DNA from: Botrimarina mediterranea
Lineage (GTDB): Bacteria > Planctomycetota > Planctomycetia > Pirellulales > Lacipirellulaceae
Assembly: GCF_007753265.1 (NCBI RefSeq)
Contig: NZ_CP036349.1
Coordinates: 4,993,363 to 5,057,362, forward strand
Length of the DNA: 64,000 nt
Reading direction: 5' to 3'
The first letter of the stretch is position 1. The number at the start of each line of letters is the position of its first letter. The notes below the pieces were generated by a model, which was given only the letters and a program-made list of their open reading frames with translations, did no database searches and was not told the DNA's origin. Below are positions 9,454 through 16,091 of the stretch, piece after piece. A program made the translations under genes and the position numbers.

Positions 9454-10446
9454 ATGAAACCAGTCCGTCGCGGCTTCACCTTAGTGGAGTTGCTCGTTGT
9501 GATCGCGATCATAGGGATTTTGGTCGCGCTTCTGTTGCCCGCCGTTCAGGCGGCGCGTGAATCGGCCCGTCGGGCGCAATGCATCAACGGCCTGAAGCAG
9601 CTCGCGTTGGCCGTCCACTTGCACCACGACGCCAAGAACGCCGTCCCGGTCAGCGCCCGGCCGGTGGGACTGACAACGGCGCCGCGCATCGCCGCGATGA
9701 CCCATCTGTTGTTCTATCTAGAAGAGGGCAATGTTCGGAACACCTTCGACCTCGATAAGAACTGGGGCCACATCGACAACCGACCCGCCGTGAACACCGT
9801 GATCTCGGTGCTCAACTGCCCTTCGACTCCCGAGAGCCCCAATCGGCTGGACGGTCTACCGGAGGTCAACCCTTGGACACCCGAGGTTGGCGTCCCCACC
9901 GACTACTCCCCGACGGTGTGGGTCGATAAGCGGCTACTCGAGGCTGATCTGGTGGACCGGACCAACAACGCCGACGGCCTCGCGAACGACGAGCCCGGCA
10001 TCATGGAGTACAACAATCCCAAGTCGTCGTTCCGCAACGTCACCGATGGGCTGTCCAAGACGGTATTGCTCGCCGAGTCGGCAGGGCGCCCTTACCTCTA
10101 CCGTAAAGGCAAGAAGATTTCTTCAGACCTCGTGCAGGCCCGCGTCAACGGCGGCGGCTGGTGCCGGCCGGCCTCGGACATCCTGGTGGTCGGTGTAGCA
10201 GCCGACGGGACGGCGCAGGTCGGCCCGCGTGCGATCAACGCGACCAACGGCTTCGACATCGTCGAAAGTGGCTACCCCCACCCGGTGCAGAGCACGTTCG
10301 GTACCAGTCAAACGTACGCGTTCCACCCGAGCATCGCTAACCACGCTATGGGCGACGGCTCGGTGCGTTCGCTGAACGAAGACCTCGACATCCGTCAGTA
10401 CGCCCGCCTGGTGTCCCGAGCCGGTGGTGAGATCTCGAAGGACTGA
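9454..10446 (+). CDS. DUF1559 family protein with prepilin-type N terminus
   Basis: A 330-residue member of the DUF1559 family, which is massively expanded in planctomycetes. The N terminus [16 protein letters not shown] is a type IV prepilin cleavage/methylation signal (cleavage after the Gly) followed by a hydrophobic helix, then [17 protein letters not shown]. The C terminus has the family's H-X9-DG motif in [14 protein letters not shown]. It is probably processed by a prepilin peptidase and displayed as a pseudopilin or cell-surface protein. I use the ATG at 9454 (aaggga 7 bases upstream) instead of the in-frame ATG at 9439, which lacks a ribosome-binding site. A strong hairpin lies 31 bases after the stop. 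Confidence 0.9.
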   Translation: MKPVRRGFTLVELLVVIAIIGILVALLLPAVQAARESARRAQCINGLKQLALAVHLHHDAKNAVPVSARPVGLTTAPRIAAMTHLLFYLEEGNVRNTFDLDKNWGHIDNRPAVNTVISVLNCPSTPESPNRLDGLPEVNPWTPEVGVPTDYSPTVWVDKRLLEADLVDRTNNADGLANDEPGIMEYNNPKSSFRNVTDGLSKTVLLAESAGRPYLYRKGKKISSDLVQARVNGGGWCRPASDILVVGVAADGTAQVGPRAINATNGFDIVESGYPHPVQSTFGTSQTYAFHPSIANHAMGDGSVRSLNEDLDIRQYARLVSRAGGEISKD

Positions 10447-10477
10447 TCTGTCAGCACGCCTAGTCGAGAGAAAGCCC

Positions 10478-10518
10478 GTAGAGGCCGCGGCGACTCACTA
10501 GTTCGCCGCGGCCTCTAC
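10478..10518 (+). terminator. Strong hairpin after the DUF1559 gene
   Basis: Perfect 16-bp stem (gtaggccgcggcga-type arm at 10478-10493 and its complement at 10503-10518) with a 9-base loop. The stem is followed by gtcatttctg, not by a long U-tract, so it may act as a terminator or RNA 3' stabiliser. Confidence 0.65.
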
Positions 10519-11502
10519 GTCATTTCTGTGCGCTTGTTCATTAAAAGCTAGCCCGACACCGTGAGCGGCCCGTTAAGAAAGCACTTAGGCCGACACTTCT
10601 CGTCTGCTTTGCAATGCCAGCTGCACCACATTGGCCCGACCGACTTCTTCGTTTAAGCAATTTTTTCCAAATGGCGGCTGCATCACTCGACCTGAATTCG
10701 AGCTTCAGCCAACTCACCGAGCTGGTCCGTCAACCAATTCACCTTGGACGGACCCGGCCGCGGTCGATCTGACGGCGCAGTCGGGACACCGATGGTCCCG
10801 AGTACGACCTTCTTCCACCGCCTTGGCTCGCCGCTCAGAACTGTGTAGCACCGACGCGCTGAGTGGTAATGCCAACTAGGTCCAATGTGCATAAGTGCGA
10901 AACGTCGTGGCAACCTTGCGTATTGCAGAGATCCTCGTCGGTCCAAATATTTCACCATCCCGGAGCTGGCAGAAGGCCGAATGGATTGGTCGCGCAGTAT
11001 CTGATTGGCAACAGGCTTTGATCCATGCAGTCATCAGAGAGACCTACTTGCACTTCTCGACTGCCGCGTAGCTAGAGCTCACTTTCGGTGAAGTAAACGG
11101 TGTCCCTAACCGCCCCGCATTCGCGTAGGCGGTCGGCGGCCACAATGCGGCCGAGGACCCAGACAGGGTCCGGAGGCACTTAGACACTAAACCGCATCGG
11201 AACGAATCGGACGTACTTCGTTGGCAGGGCGACTATGACTCTAAGAGGTCACAAACTCTATAAAACAAGGGGTTTGATGGGCAGAGTCATACTACTACTA
11301 GTCGAAAAGTGATGCCCGCCGCACATGAACTTCCCTCGATCGCGGGTTTCACCCACCGCCCAGGGGGCCGGCGGAGGACCCGAGGGGGGGCGCCCCTGCC
11401 TACGGCCTCGGCAGGGCCACCAGAGGCCGCGCCTGCGGCCTATCGAGGGGCGGGGCGAAGCTATTGACGATCGCCCCGACAGTCGAAAGAGTGACCACGT
11501 CA
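10519..11502. other. Gene-free interval before the DnaN-paralogue module
   Basis: About one kilobase with no convincing gene on either strand. Base composition is lower in GC at 10520-11300 than in the flanking genes and rises sharply after 11340. It probably holds the promoter of the following module, but I cannot point to a convincing -35/-10 pair. Confidence 0.5.
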
Positions 11503-11550
11503 GCGGGCCACAACGGCCCGCGATTATCCCGCCGCCGCCACACTGGCGGC
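11503..11550 (+). promoter_or_regulatory. Two-hairpin leader, copy 1
   Basis: Hairpin 1: gcgggcc/ggcccgc (11503-11509, 11515-11521; loop acaac). Hairpin 2: gccgcca/tggcggc (11534-11540, 11544-11550; loop cac). The second hairpin ends 22 bases before the ATG of the DnaN paralogue. The same order recurs before the next two genes. Confidence 0.7.
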
Positions 11551-11572
11551 CGCCTATCTGGAGAGCTCTACA

Positions 11573-12859
11573 ATGTCCGTCGCTACTTCCTGCGCTGCCT
11601 CTGTCGTTGCTGTCTCGCCCGCCGGTCGTGCTCACGACGCCCCCGCGGTGGCCACGTGCGATCGCAAGGCGCTGCTTGAGGCGCTTACGCTCGCCTGCAA
11701 GGTCGCCCCGCGTCGCTCCCCTAAGCCGGTTCTGCAGAACGTCCGCTTGGCGTTCTCGGGATCGGAAGGGGTGACGGTATACGCTACCGACCTAGAGCAA
11801 TCGCTCTCGGTGCACGTGACGCGTTGCGACGTCTCGCAATCGGGCGCCTTCCTGGCGCCTGCCCGCGAGCTCTTGGCGGTCGTTCGCGACTCGGCCGACG
11901 TCGTCATCAAGCTGGACGCCTACCGCGGCCGCGTTCACGTTGTCGGCGACAATACGTTCGCCGAGCTCACGCCCGCCGGCGCCGGCGCCGGCGTGACAGT
12001 CGATGATTACCCCGCGCCCGTGGCGGCGGGCGCCGATTGGCTCGGCGCCGTGAACGTCGACGCGGCAAGCCTGCTCGAGCTGATCCGCGGGACGATCGGC
12101 GCCACCGATACCGAGTCGAGCCGCTACGCGCTCGGCGGTTCGCTCTTCCAACTCGAGCCGCCTACCGAGCTCGAGGCGGAGACGCGGCGGGCCGCTGGCT
12201 TGGCGCCGGTCGCTACGCTCTTGGCGATCGGCACCGACGGGCGCCGATTGCATCGCATCGCCTGCGATGTCGTCGACTTTGACGCGGCCGAGGGCGCGTT
12301 CTCGGGCGTTGATACGATCCCCCCGGCGCGGTCGCTCAAGACGCTAGCGGCCGCGCTCAAGGGCCGCACGGATAGCGTCACGTTCGCCAAGACGCGCGAC
12401 GCGGTGACGTTCTCGGCCGAGTCGTTCACGTTCTCCAGCCGCCTACTCGAGGGCCGCTATCCGCGCTGGCGCGACGTCGTGCCGTCGCGGCTGGAGTCGT
12501 TCAAGGTCTCGGCCACCGTCGGCGAGCTCGCCGCGGCGCTCAAGGCCGCCAAGGTCGCGACGTCCGAAGAGAATCGGGGCGTCGACTTCACGTTCGGTAG
12601 CCAAGCGATCGCCCTAGAGGTCGAAGAGGGGCCGCGCGACGCCCGCCGCTGCACGTTCTCGCGACGCCTGGCGGCTGTCACGCCAAGCTGCGGCACGGTC
12701 GAGGTTACGCTCGACCCGCGCTATGTTCTCGACTTCCTGGCCGTTCTCGACAAGCGCCAAGCGGTCGAGGTTGAAACGGTCGACTGCGACAGCGCCGTCG
12801 TGCTCCGCGCCCACAACGCGCTAGCGGTCGTGATGCCGCTAGCCCGCGACCGCAACTAG
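11573..12859 (+). CDS. DNA polymerase III beta-clamp (DnaN) paralogue
   Basis: A 428-residue homologue of the sliding clamp that encircles DNA and tethers DNA polymerase. The three-domain clamp pattern is visible: domain 1 begins CDRKALLEALTLACKV (about 29) and contains PVLQNVRLAF and VYATDLEQSL; domain 2 contains GTDGRRLHRIAC; domain 3 ends in VVMPLARDRN, like the VVMPMRL-type end of DnaN. About 27 extra residues precede domain 1; a GTG at 11648 would remove them, but the conserved leader spacing supports the ATG at 11573. No dnaA, recF or gyrB is nearby, so this is not the usual replication locus; it is likely a second, accessory-element clamp. GC-rich, strongly biased codon use matches the next two genes and not the rest of the window. 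Confidence 0.85.
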   Translation: MSVATSCAASVVAVSPAGRAHDAPAVATCDRKALLEALTLACKVAPRRSPKPVLQNVRLAFSGSEGVTVYATDLEQSLSVHVTRCDVSQSGAFLAPARELLAVVRDSADVVIKLDAYRGRVHVVGDNTFAELTPAGAGAGVTVDDYPAPVAAGADWLGAVNVDAASLLELIRGTIGATDTESSRYALGGSLFQLEPPTELEAETRRAAGLAPVATLLAIGTDGRRLHRIACDVVDFDAAEGAFSGVDTIPPARSLKTLAAALKGRTDSVTFAKTRDAVTFSAESFTFSSRLLEGRYPRWRDVVPSRLESFKVSATVGELAAALKAAKVATSEENRGVDFTFGSQAIALEVEEGPRDARRCTFSRRLAAVTPSCGTVEVTLDPRYVLDFLAVLDKRQAVEVETVDCDSAVVLRAHNALAVVMPLARDRN

Positions 12860-12891
12860 CGCCCCCGGGGGCGGGCCGTAGGCGGCCCCCC

Positions 12892-12941
12892 GGCGCGGTT
12901 CAATTCCGCGCCGCCCCCTTCGCCGCCGCCACCCTGGCGGC
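12892..12941 (+). promoter_or_regulatory. Two-hairpin leader, copy 2
   Basis: Hairpin 1: ggcgcgg/ccgcgcc (12892-12898, 12906-12912; loop ttcaatt). Hairpin 2: gccgcca/tggcggc (12925-12931, 12935-12941; loop ccc). The second ends 30 bases before the ATG. The following 'cccctcgaggtttcacg' before the ATG is nearly identical to the sequence before the third gene. Confidence 0.75.
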
Positions 12942-12971
12942 CGCGTTTCCCTTACCCCTCGAGGTTTCACG

Positions 12972-13628
12972 ATGGACGATAAGAAAGCGGCCGAGCTCGA
13001 GGCGATCGGCGCCAGCGCGGCCGAGTCGATCGCCGATATGGTGGCGGCATTAGAATGCGATTACGACCGCCTGGCGGAGCTCCGCGAAGAGCTTGAGGCG
13101 TTCGGCGAATCGCTCGGCGAGCGGCTCGAGGAATTGCAGGAAGAGCGCGACGACGACGACGCGGGCGCCGACGCCTGGCGGGCCGCGAATCCCGACGCGG
13201 CCCGCGAGCTCGCCGAGCTCGAGGCGCTAGCCGAGCTCGAGCGGACCGATAAGCCCACGGCCCGGGCCGCCCTGGCGGCCCGCTGGGCGGTCGAGAATCC
13301 CGACGAAGCGGAAGAGCTCGCCGAGCTCGAGGCGGCCGCCGGCGATTGCGACGACGCGGACGACGCCCGGGAGCGGATCCTCGAGGATCCGCTCTCCCTG
13401 CGCATTTTCGGCGAGCGGACCGACGGCGAATGGGAAGCGACTAGTTTTGAGCTCTTGCTCGCTACGGGCGGGCCCGCGGTGCGGATCCTTGGCGACATCG
13501 ATCACCACGGCGAGCCGAGCTCGCCGCGGCTCGAGGTTCAAGACTGGTTCACCCCCTGGCGCCAGTATTTCGACGTCGACGCGTCGACGCTCGACGCTTA
13601 CTGCTCTTGCTTCTATTTCGGCGAGTAG
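12972..13628 (+). CDS. Acidic coiled-coil protein with phage/plasmid-type C-terminal domain
   Basis: A 218-residue, very acidic protein of unknown function. Residues 1-130 are mostly helical with Glu/Asp/Leu heptads and contain an internal duplication: 'AANPDAARELAELEA' and 'VENPDEAEELAELEA'. The C-terminal 75 residues have a different, compact pattern: LLLATGGPAVRILGDID, then VQDWFTPWRQYF and a terminal CSCFYFGE. I associate this C-terminal pattern with hypothetical proteins carried by phages and plasmids, from memory only. It follows the clamp paralogue by 112 bases and shares its leader. Acidity suggests a DNA mimic or a partner of basic proteins, but that is speculation. Confidence 0.7.
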   Translation: MDDKKAAELEAIGASAAESIADMVAALECDYDRLAELREELEAFGESLGERLEELQEERDDDDAGADAWRAANPDAARELAELEALAELERTDKPTARAALAARWAVENPDEAEELAELEAAAGDCDDADDARERILEDPLSLRIFGERTDGEWEATSFELLLATGGPAVRILGDIDHHGEPSSPRLEVQDWFTPWRQYFDVDASTLDAYCSCFYFGE

Positions 13629-13656
13629 ACACGCCCCCCCACCGGCGACAGCGTGA

Positions 13657-13703
13657 GCGGGTTTCGCAACCCGCCGCCGGTCTCGCTACCGCCACACTGG
13701 CGG
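13657..13703 (+). promoter_or_regulatory. Two-hairpin leader, copy 3
   Basis: Hairpin 1: gcgggtt/aacccgc (13657-13663, 13668-13674; loop tcgc). Hairpin 2: ccgcca/tggcgg (13689-13694, 13698-13703; loop cac). It ends 28 bases before the ATG, with 'cccctcgaggtctcacg' in between. Arm sequences of hairpin 1 differ among copies while pairing is kept, which points to selection on structure. Confidence 0.75.
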
Positions 13704-13731
13704 CAGCTATTCAACCCCTCGAGGTCTCACG

Positions 13732-14127
13732 ATGACACGCAAGCCCTGTTCGGTCCCGATCGACAATGCCCGCTACGCAACGGCGCGTCTGCAGCGCCTG
13801 GCCGGCCACCACGCCGCGCCCACCGATCCACCCTGGCGCGACGACTGCCGCGAGCTCGCGGGCGTTCTCCGTTTCTTCGCGGGCTACTTCGACGGCGTCT
13901 CGCGGAAGAGCTGCGACGACTGCCCCGCGCAGACGCGGGCCGTTGCGGTTCACTTGCTCGCCTGGCATGCCAGCCGCGGCGCCCGCGGCGTGGCGTTGCG
14001 TGAGGCGTTCGCCATTGTCGAGGCGCGGCCGCGACTGTCGCGGGATATGCTCGGCGCGTCACTCGACGACTGGCGGCGCCGTTTCGACGCCTTGGCGCCG
14101 CCGTACGATACAACGCCGATCGTCTAG
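13732..14127 (+). CDS. Unknown 131-residue protein, third gene of the leader module
   Basis: I do not recognise the family. The protein is mixed alpha, with a CDDCPAQ pair of cysteines near residue 62-66 that could form a half zinc site with C34, and a Trp/Arg-rich C-terminal third (DDWRRRFDALAPPYD). The coding sequence has the same extreme GC-rich, 'gag ctc gcg'-type codon use as the two genes before it. The ATG at 13732 is fixed by the conserved leader and 'tcacgatg' context. A factor-independent terminator follows 30 bases after the stop, marking the end of the three-gene set. Confidence 0.65.
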   Translation: MTRKPCSVPIDNARYATARLQRLAGHHAAPTDPPWRDDCRELAGVLRFFAGYFDGVSRKSCDDCPAQTRAVAVHLLAWHASRGARGVALREAFAIVEARPRLSRDMLGASLDDWRRRFDALAPPYDTTPIV

Positions 14128-14157
14128 CGCCCCGCGCCCACAATCCGAACCACGCCA

Positions 14158-14187
14158 CGCCCCCGCGGATCCCGCGGGGGCGTTTTT
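14158..14187 (+). terminator. Rho-independent terminator of the leader module
   Basis: Perfect 11-bp stem cgcccccgcgg/ccgcgggggcg (14158-14168, 14172-14182) with loop atc, followed by ttttt. This is the best intrinsic terminator in the window and ends the DnaN-paralogue gene set. Confidence 0.9.
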
Positions 14188-14306
14188 CGTTGCGCCCTCG
14201 GGGCGGCGCGGACCGCCTGGCGTTCTCTCTACTCGCCGGGCCCGCGAATCTCTAGCGGGCCGCATGGCGGCCGCCTGCGCCCCTATCGACGCGTCACGCC
14301 CGCGGA

Positions 14307-14425
14307 TCCGCCAGGGCCGCCAGGCGCTGCGCCAACGCGAACCTATCGGCCGGCGCCAATCCCTCGAGGATCGACGGACGGGGCTACGGTTCGCGCCCGC
14401 TGTCCGCCAGGGCCGCCAGGCGCTG
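14307..14425. repeat. 23-bp direct repeat pair
   Basis: An identical 23-base sequence occurs at 14307-14329 and 14403-14425 (core gccagggccgccaggcg). On the minus strand both copies read as the peptide QRLAALAD in two short frames, so a small coding duplication is one explanation. Confidence 0.6.
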
Positions 14426-14503
14426 GCGTTCGTCCGCGCGCTCGGCCGCGAGCACCAGCGGCGAGACGGTCCAGGGCGCCGCGCTGTCGTGGTTGCTTTC
14501 CAT
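14384..14503 (-). CDS. Possible 39-residue small protein
   Basis: ATG at 14503 to TAG at 14384-14386. The peptide starts MESNHDSAAPWTVSPL and ends RQRLAALADSGREP, with protein-like composition and the same codon bias as the neighbouring module. A second minus-strand frame just downstream repeats QRLAALAD before its own stop at about 14299, suggesting a duplicated or decayed small gene. There is no obvious Shine-Dalgarno. A 14-bp palindrome (14559-14572) lies about 55 bases upstream. Weak call. Confidence 0.25.
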   Translation of the reverse strand: MESNHDSAAPWTVSPLVLAAERADERQRLAALADSGREP

Positions 14504-14558
14504 TCCGCAAGCCTACCGGCCCGCCGGGGGCGGGTGGCTAGGTCGCAACGGGCCGCGC

Positions 14559-14572
14559 GGGAAATATTTCCC
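14559..14572. promoter_or_regulatory. Palindrome GGGAAATATTTCCC
   Basis: A perfect 14-bp AT-centred palindrome in otherwise very GC-rich sequence, followed by gaaataattcc. It could be an operator or an AT-rich promoter element for the minus-strand small frame or for the plus-strand gene at 14752. Confidence 0.35.
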
Positions 14573-14751
14573 GAAATAATTCCGGCCGCCCATTTAATCA
14601 GCGGCGCCACCCACTGTTTAGGCGGTCGCGACGCGTGTTGCAAAATCCCTCACCCCTCAGCGGGGCAACGAGATTCAGCGCTTTTCCACCCCTGCTAATG
14701 CGGGCGTTTCCCGCGTCCCCCGTCCCTCGCCCCTCACCCCTGCTTTGCCCG

Positions 14752-15243
14752 ATGCGACTCGTAACGGAACCCACTACGATTCAGTACAAACCCCAGCACT
14801 TTTGGTCCTCGTTTTTGGCGACCGCCTCCGCCGATCGGCCCGTTTCGATCCCCACCGCGCCCATGCCCAGCAGCCCCTGGCCGTCGCTCACCGCCGCTTA
14901 CGGACCCGGCCGCCAGTCGGCCCTCTTGAACCGGGCGATCCGCGCCGAGTTCCCCGGCGGCGCCGAGCTTATCGAAGCGCTGGCGCTGGGCAACCGGACG
15001 CAGAAGTGGGACAACCCCGGCTGGCGGCGGTTTCTGACGCTGCTCGAAGCGGCTCACGAACGGCTCAAGCACGGCGGCGTCCGCTCCCATGTCTTTCAGG
15101 TGAGCGAGCGGGTGCGATACCTCCTCAACGAGAGCGACCCGGCCGCCTCGGCCGCCGACCTCGAGGCGATCCGCGACGGCCTCCGCGCCGCCCGCGACCT
15201 GGCCCGGCGGGCCGTGCTCGACCGCCATGCGGCGGGCGGCTGA
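14752..15243 (+). CDS. Hypothetical protein, 163 residues
   Basis: I do not recognise a family. The N-terminal 50 residues are Ser/Pro-rich and may not be real; an internal start is possible. From about residue 55 the protein looks like a helical domain: GGAELIEALALGNRTQKWDN, then WRRFLTLLEAAHERLKHGG, and a basic helical end with RRAVLDRHAAGG. Codon use is like the module to its left. The frame is open further upstream, to 14635, but that part overlaps repeated 'cccctcaccc' sequence and is unlikely to be coding. No ribosome-binding site decides the start. Confidence 0.45.
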   Translation: MRLVTEPTTIQYKPQHFWSSFLATASADRPVSIPTAPMPSSPWPSLTAAYGPGRQSALLNRAIRAEFPGGAELIEALALGNRTQKWDNPGWRRFLTLLEAAHERLKHGGVRSHVFQVSERVRYLLNESDPAASAADLEAIRDGLRAARDLARRAVLDRHAAGG

Positions 15244-15244
15244 A

Positions 15245-15757
15245 TCATGCGGTGATCTCTTTGGCGCACGCCGCGGGGATCGTCCCCGCGCCCTCGTCGC
15301 CGACCGACGCCGCTGGGCAGCACGGGCTGGGGCGAATCGGCCGGGGTTGTTGGTAATGCCCGCCGGGCAATCGAGGATCGCGCCCGATTCGAGGTAGATC
15401 TGCCCCGAGTTGACGAACGGGCATGTGATCTTGAGCGTCGCCCCGGCGCGGACGCGGTCCAGCCCGGTGTTGACGCACTCGCCGCCAAAGACGTCTTTCC
15501 TTCGTTCACTCGCCTGCGTCGATCGACGAATGGCCATCGCCTTGCTCAACTTCGATGCGGCAGTTGTTGACGCGGCCCGTGCGGCTATAAAGCGGCCCTC
15601 TGAAAAGGACCACTGTGCCCTTTTTCGGTTTCGATAGTCGTGGGGGCGTAAAGGCGCTGCAGCCGCAAGCAAGACTTCGCTGCTGAATCACTAGCCGCGT
15701 CTGTTGAAGGCGACGGCAAGACTCGAAGCAGAGGGACTCGCGCAAGCAACTGTTCAC
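15245..15757 (-). pseudogene. Possible decayed coding sequence in two frames
   Basis: On the minus strand one frame (15757-15506) ends with a protein-like segment GTVVLFRGPLYSRTGRVNN and stops; an overlapping frame, with an ATG at 15537, then reads KDVFGGECVNTGLDRVRAG and CPFVNSGQIYLESGAILDCP before running into low-quality Arg-rich sequence. Both segments have more natural composition than antisense noise. They could be parts of one frameshifted gene or two overlapping remnants. I recognise no family. Confidence 0.2.
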
Positions 15758-16091
15758 TTCACCGACGCGTAGGCTTCTCTAACTATTGTTAGCACGCAGC
15801 GACGCACGTCATCGGCCAAGTGTGGCCAAGCGTCTGCAATAGTCGCTAGTTCAGCGTCGAGCGCTCCACATGCTGCGTCACCTGCGGCCGCTTTACCACT
15901 GCCAGTCGATGATTGCTTTGGTTGTTCGGCCCCCCTACGGGGTACTGCTTTTCTGCGAGAGCCTTGAAGGCTTGTTCGCTAACGGGCCGTCGATTTTTTA
16001 GCGGTCGCCTCCAAGTCAGTCTTTTGCCCAATTCCGTCCTGGATTTGGTCCGCCCCGGATCGAATCGCCCCGCAAAGTACCGGGGCGCCGG
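15758..16091. other. Gene-free interval with hairpin after the RTX gene
   Basis: No gene seen. Directly after the minus-strand RTX stop codon, cgccccg/cggggcg (16066-16072, 16081-16087) forms a 7-bp hairpin without a U-tract, which may be a weak terminator. Confidence 0.4.

Noticed and set aside
10631-10958. Short open frames on both strands in the 10.5-11.5 kb gap
   Set aside because: Unnatural composition, no ribosome-binding sites, no recognisable motifs.
11325-11774. 149-codon plus-strand frame before and into the clamp paralogue gene
   Set aside because: Pro/Arg-rich composition, no start signal, overlaps the conserved hairpin leader and the clamp coding sequence in another frame.
14734-15672. 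312-codon minus-strand frame
   Set aside because: Most of it is antisense to the plus-strand gene at 14752-15243 and has Arg/Ala/Gly-rich shadow composition; only its first part was kept as a possible gene remnant.
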